Part shown: positions 6,972 to 10,979 of the stretch, in pieces | How the letters are laid out: each line of letters begins with the position of its first letter | How positions within the stretch are numbered: position 1 is the stretch's first letter | Source of the DNA: Nanoarchaeales archaeon | GTDB lineage: Archaea; Nanobdellota; Nanobdellia; Woesearchaeales; UBA583 | Reading direction: 5' to 3' | Length of the DNA stretch: 10,979 nucleotides | Assembly (NCBI GenBank): GCA_013215525.1 | Contig: JABSQY010000055.1 | Location: forward strand, 1 to 10,979 | Notes under the pieces: generated by a model | Seen by the model: the letters and a program-made list of their open reading frames with translations, nothing else | Told to the model about the DNA's origin: nothing | Database searches by the model: none | Made by a program: the position numbers and the translations under genes

Positions 6972-6987
6972 CTTATATATTTTAAAT
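6972..6987. promoter_or_regulatory. TATA box between copy 1 element and zinc-ribbon ORF
   Basis: CTTATATATTTTAAAT is close to palindromic. On the plus strand TTATATAT is centred about 24 nt before the ATG at 7001. On the minus strand AAAATATATAAG is a very good TATA box pointing into the repeated element, with a predicted start near 6951. Confidence 0.55.
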
Positions 6988-7000
6988 GTCATAACTATTT

Positions 7001-7105
7001 ATGGGATTATGTCAAAATTGTAAAAATGTTATTAATAGTGGAACTCAAATGCCAATGAAATCTTTCTTAGATGAAATCTGTGATAACTGTGGAAATAGAT
7101 ATTAA
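7001..7105 (+). CDS. 34-residue zinc-ribbon-like miniprotein
   Basis: A short ORF (MGLCQNCKNVIN ... EICDNCGNRY) with two CxxC pairs, Cys4/Cys7 and Cys27/Cys30. The 19-residue spacer and the terminal CDNCGNRY are typical of a one-knuckle-pair zinc ribbon. The ATG is 24 nt from the centre of a good TATA box, which fits a leaderless start. The last 35 nt overlap the ATG of the membrane-protein gene in another frame, so the two are probably translated as a coupled pair. The function is unknown; a small RNA- or protein-binding role is usual for such ribbons, but that is a guess. Confidence 0.6.
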   Translation: MGLCQNCKNVINSGTQMPMKSFLDEICDNCGNRY

Positions 7106-7541
7106 TAAATTAACAAAAGAAATTGCCTTAGATGAAGCAAGATCGAGGTATAAGGATGAACAAAACAGATTTAATGGAATTGAGTCTAAAAATAATTATT
7201 TTTTAGCTTTAAATGGGTTCTTATTTTCTTATTTAAGTTTTTCAAAGATAATTCAAAATAATTTATTTTTTATTCCATTAATTATATTATTATTTGGTAT
7301 TTTTTATTCTTTCAAAACTTATGATTTAAAAAATATTAAATTATTAAAAGAAAATTTAATATTATTATCTGAAAATAATAAAATTATCGAAAGATTACTA
7401 ATTCTTTATAACTCTTCAATTAATGAACATTATAATTTAAATGAGAAAAAATTACTTGAACTTAAAATAGTGATATTACTTTCTAAGTTAGCTTGGATTT
7501 CTTTACCAATAATTATATTTATTGATTTCTTATTTTTTTAA
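7071..7541 (+). CDS. Small membrane protein with helical hairpin and C-terminal anchor
   Basis: A 156-residue protein. A charged helix (about 15-40, ending RFNGIESKNNY) leads into two close hydrophobic segments (about 43-62 and 65-82). A Leu/Lys/Asn-rich amphipathic region that could be a coiled coil (about 83-130) follows, then a C-terminal hydrophobic segment (133-156). The start cannot lie further upstream because TAG (7068-7070) immediately precedes the ATG; GTG 7080 or 7089 would shorten it by 3 or 6 residues. The order 'charged helix, E-S-K, two TMs' loosely recalls small two-TM effector-type membrane proteins (SLATT/PycTM-like), but this is only a resemblance. It shares a transcript with the zinc-ribbon ORF and converges on thyA (22 bp between stops). 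Confidence 0.7.
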   Translation: MKSVITVEIDINKLTKEIALDEARSRYKDEQNRFNGIESKNNYFLALNGFLFSYLSFSKIIQNNLFFIPLIILLFGIFYSFKTYDLKNIKLLKENLILLSENNKIIERLLILYNSSINEHYNLNEKKLLELKIVILLSKLAWISLPIIIFIDFLFF

Positions 7542-7550
7542 ATTAAAAAC

Positions 7551-7574
7551 TAAAAAAAGTGGATTAAAATCCAC
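7551..7574 (-). terminator. Intrinsic-type terminator of thyA
   Basis: On the minus strand GTGGAT and ATCCAC form a 6-bp stem around TTTA, followed directly by TTTTTTT. The thyA stop codon lies within the hairpin. This is a textbook stem plus U-run placed at the very end of the gene. Confidence 0.6.
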
Positions 7575-8571
7575 CAATGTTTGCAATATCTCCACGTAAT
7601 GCTGGATGAGGTTCATAACCTTCAATTTCAAAATCTTCGTATTTAAAATCATCAATGTTTTTAATATCTTTATTAATTTTCATTGTTGGTAATTGTGTTG
7701 GTTCTCTTGTTAATTGTTCTTTTACTTGGTCAAAATGATTTGAGTAAATGTGGATGTCTCCAAAGCTGTGTACAAATTCTCCAACTTCTAATCCTGTTAC
7801 TTGCGCAACCATCATTAATAATAAACTATAACTTGCAATATTAAATGGAACTCCTAAAAATGAGTCTGCACTTCTTTGGTATAATCCTAAGTTTAATTTA
7901 TTCCCATTTGTTACACTAAATTGAAATGTTGTGTGGCAGAAAGGTGGCACATCATTAGCATTGTCGGCTGATGCCATTGCGTAGATGAAATCTGGATTCC
8001 ATCCTGAAATCACATAAGACTTTCTAAATGGTTTATCTTTTAATCCTTGAATTACCCAAGCTAGTTGATCAATTTCACGTCCATCGGATGCAGGCCATCT
8101 TCTCCACATTTTCCCATAAACTACTTTTAAATCTCCCCATTGAACTACAAAAGGGTCTTTCTCATCTAATTCTTTTAATCTTGTTACAAATTCTTTTTGA
8201 GTTGTAATTTCAGGATTGATTGAAGTTTCCTTTTGTTCTTTTTTAAATCTTTTATATGCCCATTCATCCCAAATACGTACATTGTTATCTACTAGATATT
8301 TAATGTTTGTACTTCCTGATAAAAACCATAATAGTTCAACAATAATTCCACGAATAAAAGTTTTTTTAGTTGTAATTAAAGGGAAACCTTTTGCTACATC
8401 GAATCTAATTTGTCTTCCAAATACACTTCTGATAAAAGGTGGTTCTTCTCCTTTTTCCTTATATTCATCTAATACTCCTTGCGTAAAGAATAATTCTTTA
8501 TCACTTCCGTTTTCAATTACATCTTTTAAGATATCCAAATATTGGTATTCTGAATGTTTTTGTTCTGTCAT
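7564..8571 (-). CDS. thyA: Thymidylate synthase (ThyA)
   Basis: A 335-residue protein converting dUMP and methylene-tetrahydrofolate to dTMP. Visible signature: FIRSVFGRQIRFD near 46-58 (phosphate-binding Arg), ELLWFLSGSTNI, YGKMWRRWP 152-160, catalytic Cys212 in PPFCHTTFQF, QRSAD 232-236, the GVPFNIASY segment at 240-248 with the uracil-binding Asn, and DIHIYSNH 272-279. It is longer than the 264-residue E. coli enzyme because of an extra stretch at about 106-150, as in longer bacterial ThyA proteins; this is a complete bacterial/eukaryotic-type ThyA, suggesting ancient transfer. The start at 8571 is supported by a TATA box 26 nt upstream. Its product completes the route from the dut and DCD-fold genes nearby. 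Confidence 0.96.
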   Translation of the reverse strand: MTEQKHSEYQYLDILKDVIENGSDKELFFTQGVLDEYKEKGEEPPFIRSVFGRQIRFDVAKGFPLITTKKTFIRGIIVELLWFLSGSTNIKYLVDNNVRIWDEWAYKRFKKEQKETSINPEITTQKEFVTRLKELDEKDPFVVQWGDLKVVYGKMWRRWPASDGREIDQLAWVIQGLKDKPFRKSYVISGWNPDFIYAMASADNANDVPPFCHTTFQFSVTNGNKLNLGLYQRSADSFLGVPFNIASYSLLLMMVAQVTGLEVGEFVHSFGDIHIYSNHFDQVKEQLTREPTQLPTMKINKDIKNIDDFKYEDFEIEGYEPHPALRGDIANIGGF

Positions 8572-8592
8572 ATTAGTTTATATTTTTTTATG

Positions 8593-8600
8593 TATTTAAA
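8593..8600 (-). promoter_or_regulatory. TATA box of thyA
   Basis: CCTTTAAATAC on the minus strand has its TTTAAATA core centred about 26 nt before the thyA ATG at 8571. The mRNA should therefore be leaderless. The box lies just outside the repeated element, so copy 2 is not part of the thyA leader if this promoter is used. Confidence 0.6.
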
Positions 8601-8610
8601 GGTTTGTTGT

Positions 8611-8790
8611 TTTCTCTCTCACTGTGTGAAGTTTCCATATTTTCACCAATGCACTAATTTTTTGTAGGATGGCGACATATAGATTGTACGCCACCGTACA
8701 AAAAATCAGCACCTTGATAAAAATATGAAAACGAAGTCTTAATTAAAGCGAAAAATGGCTTCACGTGTGTTTCTGCTTTTACGTTTTGTG
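8611..8790. repeat. Copy 2 of the ~180-bp intergenic element
   Basis: It matches 6761-6940 with no indel at an offset of 1850 and fills most of the 267-bp gap between thyA and the DCD-fold gene. The longest identical blocks are near 8651-8663 and 8697-8724. Similarity ends a few bases before a minus-strand ATG at 8794 and about 49 bp before the DCD-fold start, the same layout as at copy 1. Confidence 0.93.
8651..8712 (-). ncRNA. Candidate structured RNA, long hairpin of copy 2
   Basis: The same fold as in copy 1, with arms 8651-8674 and 8689-8712. On the minus strand 23 of 24 opposed positions pair; only 8667/8696 (C opposite C) fails. A changed base at 8669 turns the copy 1 A/G mismatch into a G.U pair, and one at 8664 turns G.U into G-C. 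The apical three-base helix is 8675-8677 with 8685-8687 (ACA/TGT), a double compensatory change from AGA/TCT. The seven-base loop is unchanged. The minus-strand start is predicted near 8788-8805, from one of two AT boxes (8809-8818 or 8826-8837). Confidence 0.55.
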
Positions 8791-8808
8791 TCATATTTTT
8801 CCATTAAG

Positions 8809-8818
8809 TATTTAAATA
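8809..8818. promoter_or_regulatory. Palindromic TATA box between copy 2 element and DCD-fold gene
   Basis: TATTTAAATA is a perfect palindrome. Its centre is 25-26 nt before the plus-strand ATG at 8839, predicting a leaderless mRNA. Read leftward, it predicts a minus-strand start at about 8788, right at the edge of the repeated element. Confidence 0.55.
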
Positions 8819-8838
8819 TTAATTATTTAATTATATTT

Positions 8839-9414
8839 ATGATTATTACAGCTGCTAGAGTTTTAGAGTTAAATGAAGAATTTAATTTAATTACAAATTT
8901 ATGTGAGAGAGAACAAAACAATCCTGAAGGAGTAGGTTTTGATATTAGATTTGAAGAAGTGTACAAACTTGTTGGAGATGGATTTTTAGGAATTACTGAA
9001 AGAAAAACTCCTGATATTGAACTTGTTGCAAGTGTTGCAAACGGTGATAAAGATATTACTTTAAAGCCAGGAGATTATTTTTTAATTAAAACTCCAGAGA
9101 TTATTTCATCTCCTGAAGTGAAAATAGATGTTGAAAATAATGGGAATAAGTTTTATGTTGTTCCTCAAATTTTTCCTAGAAGTACACTGCAAAGATGTGG
9201 TCTAATGCTTCGTGCAACTAAGACCGACCCAGGTTATACTGGACCTTTAACTTTTGGTATTTTTAATGCTGGAAACTCTACAATTCGTCTTGAATTAAAT
9301 TCTAGAATTGCAAATGTTGTATTCCAAACTGCGACTGGAGAGTTATCAAGAAGTTACAGTGGACAATGGCAAGGTGGACGTGTTGCTGCAACTAAAAAAG
9401 AAACTCAAAATTAA
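8839..9414 (+). CDS. dCTP deaminase/dUTPase-fold protein lacking the deaminase catalytic Glu
   Basis: A 191-residue member of the dCTP-deaminase (DCD) branch of the dUTPase superfamily: GVGFDIR (31-37), LKPGDYFLIKTPE (75-87), PRSTLQRCGL (113-122; Ser115 and Arg119 match E. coli Dcd Ser111 and Arg115), DPGYTG (130-135) and a C-terminal SGQWQGGRV (174-182). In deaminases DPG-x-x-G is followed by a strand with the catalytic Glu (T/V-L-E-F/L); here it reads LTFGIFN, with Gly140 in that place, and the segment before DPG is about two residues shorter. Deamination is therefore doubtful; dUTP or other dNTP hydrolysis is more likely. The frame is open back to 8755, but those codons lie in the repeat; ATG 8839 has a TATA box at the right distance. 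The HD gene follows after 8 bp. Confidence 0.87.
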   Translation: MIITAARVLELNEEFNLITNLCEREQNNPEGVGFDIRFEEVYKLVGDGFLGITERKTPDIELVASVANGDKDITLKPGDYFLIKTPEIISSPEVKIDVENNGNKFYVVPQIFPRSTLQRCGLMLRATKTDPGYTGPLTFGIFNAGNSTIRLELNSRIANVVFQTATGELSRSYSGQWQGGRVAATKKETQN

Positions 9415-9422
9415 TTTTTAAA

Positions 9423-10034
9423 ATGGATTCAGATAAAAAAATAATTGAAAAAAAATTATTGTTTTTAGATGAACTTGAAAAATTTGGAAATATTAAAAGA
9501 AAGATTAAAAAGTCCAATGGAGAAACTGAATCTGATTCAGAACATTCTTGGTTTTTAGCAATGTTTGTTATGGTTTTTAAAGATGAAATTTTAGAAACAG
9601 GAGATAATTTAGATTATACAAAAATGCTTGAAATGGCATTAACTCATGACTTGCCTGAAATTTATGCTGGTGACATTTTTCCTTTTGAAAAAGGATTTGA
9701 TAAAGCTGCAAAAGATGAATCTGAAGAAAAAGCAATTAAAAAATTATATAATATTTTACCTGAAAAATTACAAAAAAGATTTTTTACTTTATTTGATGAA
9801 TATGAAGAACAAAAATTAGTTGAATCACAAATTATTAAAGCTATTGATAAAATTCAACCTGATCATTTAAATTTAATTGTGAAAGGAGAAAATTGGAAAG
9901 AACATAATTTAACTTATTCAATGTTAGTTGATTATAAAAAAAAACATGTTGATAAAAATTCTTTTACTAAAAAATTATATTTTGATTTTATTATGAAATC
10001 TGCAATTGATAAAGGTTACTTGAAAAAAGAATAG
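9423..10034 (+). CDS. HD-domain 5'-nucleotidase (YfbR/HDDC2-like)
   Basis: A 203-residue all-helical HD hydrolase. Metal ligands are visible as His41 in SDSEHSW, His75-Asp76 in THDLPEIYAGD and Asp142 in KAIDKIQPDH; the E-x-x-x-G-D after HD (Glu79, Asp84) is typical of the HDDC2/YfbR group, which removes phosphate from deoxynucleoside monophosphates. No C-terminal extra domain is seen. The gene starts 8 bp after the DCD-fold gene with no Shine-Dalgarno site, so the two form an operon. This association supports a role in trimming dNMP pools beside dUTP/dTMP metabolism. In E. coli, YfbR takes part in an alternative thymidylate route when dcd is missing. The exact substrate here is inferred. Confidence 0.85.
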   Translation: MDSDKKIIEKKLLFLDELEKFGNIKRKIKKSNGETESDSEHSWFLAMFVMVFKDEILETGDNLDYTKMLEMALTHDLPEIYAGDIFPFEKGFDKAAKDESEEKAIKKLYNILPEKLQKRFFTLFDEYEEQKLVESQIIKAIDKIQPDHLNLIVKGENWKEHNLTYSMLVDYKKKHVDKNSFTKKLYFDFIMKSAIDKGYLKKE

Positions 10035-10080
10035 TTTTATTTTAGTAATAGATTGGAATTGAAAAGATATAAATTCAAAA

Positions 10081-10160
10081 AAATTACAATGTAATTTGTT
10101 CTGAAATACGGGAGAAACAATGTTTCTCTGTATGTCAATGTGATAAAATCACATTGACAT
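10081..10160. terminator. Three tandem hairpins between convergent genes
   Basis: Three perfect stem-loops lie in 80 bp: 10081-10087/10091-10097 (7 bp, loop AAT), 10112-10118/10122-10128 (7 bp, loop AAT) and 10132-10144/10148-10160 (13 bp, loop AAA). All contain CAATG: it is the closing pair plus loop in the first two and part of the 5' arm in the third. They fill the space between the HD gene (+) and the coiled-coil gene (-); the third includes the minus-strand stop codon. No long U-run follows on either strand, so the role may be 3'-end protection rather than classical termination. Confidence 0.5.
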
Positions 10161-10676
10161 GTTACTAGGTTTAATTTGAGATAATAGAATTTTTAAATTT
10201 TTCATAAATTCATCAATTTCTTCTAATTTTTGTTTTATTTCTTTGTGAGAATTTTCACTTGAATTAGTTTTTAAATTTTTGATTTCATTAATTATTGCTG
10301 TGTTGTCTTGAACATCTTTTGGATGTTCTTCAACTAAATCTTTTACAGTCCCTACAAGCTCGCTGATTGCATTTACTAATGTTTCAATTCTTGTATCTAA
10401 TTTATCAGTTTTTTCTAAAACACTTGATAAAGTTGATTTACCTAAATCTTTAATGTTTGATAAGTCGGAAATAATTTGTTCTTTCTCAATTTTATTTTCT
10501 TCTCGAATAATTTTTCTAAATTGTTCTAAAATATCTGTAGATATCTCTTGTTTTTTACTAGAATCTTTTATTTTATTCTTTGATTCGCTTTTAGTTTCAG
10601 TTACTTGAGGTGCTTGCTTGTTTTGCTTTAAACTGTCAAGTTCTGATTTTGAAACTAATATAAATTCGTCATCCAT
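10149..10676 (-). CDS. Coiled-coil protein of unknown function
   Basis: The frame is open from ATG 10715, but ATG 10676 (MDDEFILVSKSELDSLK) is preferred because a TATA box is centred 26 nt before it; ATG 10682 is also possible. From 10676 the protein has about 175 residues and no hydrophobic segment. A short, conserved-looking N-terminus (DEFILVSKSELDSLK) is followed by a Lys/Ser/Gln/Glu-rich linker. Then come long heptad-like helices (EQFRKIIREENKIEKEQII, DTRIETLVNAISELVGTV) and a final helix ending QIKPSNMSM. It is acidic/basic mixed and probably oligomeric through the coiled coil. I do not recognise a family. It converges on the HD gene and ends within a 13-bp hairpin. Confidence 0.75.
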   Translation of the reverse strand: MDDEFILVSKSELDSLKQNKQAPQVTETKSESKNKIKDSSKKQEISTDILEQFRKIIREENKIEKEQIISDLSNIKDLGKSTLSSVLEKTDKLDTRIETLVNAISELVGTVKDLVEEHPKDVQDNTAIINEIKNLKTNSSENSHKEIKQKLEEIDEFMKNLKILLSQIKPSNMSM

Positions 10677-10698
10677 ATTCATTTTAATATTTGTATAG

Positions 10699-10706
10699 AT
10701 ATATTT
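10699..10706 (-). promoter_or_regulatory. TATA box of the coiled-coil gene
   Basis: On the minus strand this reads AAATATAT, centred about 26 nt before ATG 10676, giving a leaderless start there rather than at the upstream ATG 10715. Confidence 0.5.
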
Positions 10707-10778
10707 GTTTATCACTACTAACTTTAGATTAATTAGATATATTTGAAGATTAAATATGTGTGTTAGTTTAGAATCATA

Positions 10779-10787
10779 TTTATAAAT
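10779..10787 (+). promoter_or_regulatory. TATA box of the right-edge ORF
   Basis: TTTATAAAT is centred about 25 nt before ATG 10808, supporting a leaderless plus-strand gene that runs off the right edge. Nothing else is seen between 10716 and 10807. Confidence 0.45.
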
Positions 10788-10807
10788 GATTATATCTGTG
10801 TATGTTT

Positions 10808-10979
10808 ATGGTTGTTGTTAATTTTTTATTATTGAATGAGTTTGATATTTTAATTAGAAATAAAATAAAAATTTATCAACAAATTACTAGAATTTATTTA
10901 ACTTATAAAGCTTATAAATTAAAAAATATAGATTCTGAAATAAAAATTAAAAATTATATAAAGATTTTGTTAATAAAAT
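10808..10979 (+). CDS. Hypothetical protein, N-terminal part (runs off right edge)
   Basis: An open frame of 57 codons continues past the window. The residues (MVVVNFLLLNEF, then RNKIKIYQQITRIYLTYKAY and KLKNIDSEIKIKNYIK) form a short hydrophobic start and a Lys/Ile/Tyr-rich helical stretch. An in-frame ATG at 10802 adds two residues, but the TATA spacing favours 10808. Too little is present to name a family. Confidence 0.45.
   Translation, partial: MVVVNFLLLNEFDILIRNKIKIYQQITRIYLTYKAYKLKNIDSEIKIKNYIKILLIK

Noticed and set aside
8654..8794. Minus-strand 46-codon ORF through copy 2; the same frame in copy 1 is open for 43 codons and ends in nearly the same peptide (shared GADFLYGGV)
   Set aside because: Copy 1 has no ATG, GTG or TTG start ahead of the shared part. 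Differences between the copies fall evenly on all three codon positions and most change the amino acid, while two of them compensate in a stem. That pattern fits RNA structure, not protein coding, though a small protein from copy 2 cannot be fully excluded.
8755..8838. N-terminal extension of the DCD-fold ORF
   Set aside because: These codons lie in the 3' part of the repeated element and the AT box; copy 1 does not keep the frame, and the DCD domain begins right at ATG 8839, which has a correctly spaced TATA box.
1..10979. CRISPR array, tRNA, rRNA or insertion sequence
   Set aside because: No regularly spaced repeats, no cloverleaf or TPsiC-type signature and no transposase-like frame were seen on either strand.

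Overview
The window looks like a very AT-rich archaeal chromosome, most probably from a small-genome DPANN lineage (Woesearchaeota/Pacearchaeota-like). Three things point there. A Dph2-type diphthamide enzyme is present, a family confined to archaea and eukaryotes. Almost no gene has a Shine-Dalgarno sequence. Many start codons instead lie about 24-27 nt from the centre of a TATA-like box, the spacing expected of leaderless archaeal transcripts. The lineage is inference; no rRNA or tRNA gene is present.

Layout. Left part (1-5087): a HAD phosphatase running off the left edge (-), a DUF218/SanA-like protein (+), a polysaccharide flippase of the MOP superfamily (+), a calcineurin-like metallophosphoesterase (-) and an MFS transporter (+). 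This suggests envelope glycan export plus general phosphoesterases. Middle (5118-6162): dph2 on the minus strand, split between two reading frames, and divergent from dut. Right-centre (6214-10034): a thymidylate-supply neighbourhood with dUTPase (dut), thymidylate synthase (thyA), a dCTP-deaminase-fold protein that lacks the deaminase catalytic Glu, and an HD-domain 5'-nucleotidase. A 34-residue zinc-ribbon ORF and a small membrane protein lie among them. Right end: a coiled-coil protein (-) and a partial ORF (+).

The most unusual item is a roughly 180-bp element present twice, at 6761-6940 and 8611-8790, exactly 1850 bp apart and without a single indel. Its core is about 88% identical. It can fold into a long hairpin whose apical helix differs between copies by a compensatory G-C to C-G exchange. 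Several A.C mismatches on the plus strand become G.U pairs on the minus strand, so the likely product is a minus-strand structured RNA. Each copy lies in a gap of about 270 bp, next to an AT box that also sits about 25 nt before a plus-strand gene. The copies flank the membrane protein/thyA pair inside the pyrimidine-nucleotide neighbourhood. This is the best candidate for an undescribed system.

How the genes could work together: the DCD-fold protein and dUTPase would feed dUMP to ThyA, while the HD nucleotidase would remove excess dNMPs. The four genes are near one another but in at least three transcription units, so shared control would need a trans-acting factor or the repeated RNA element.
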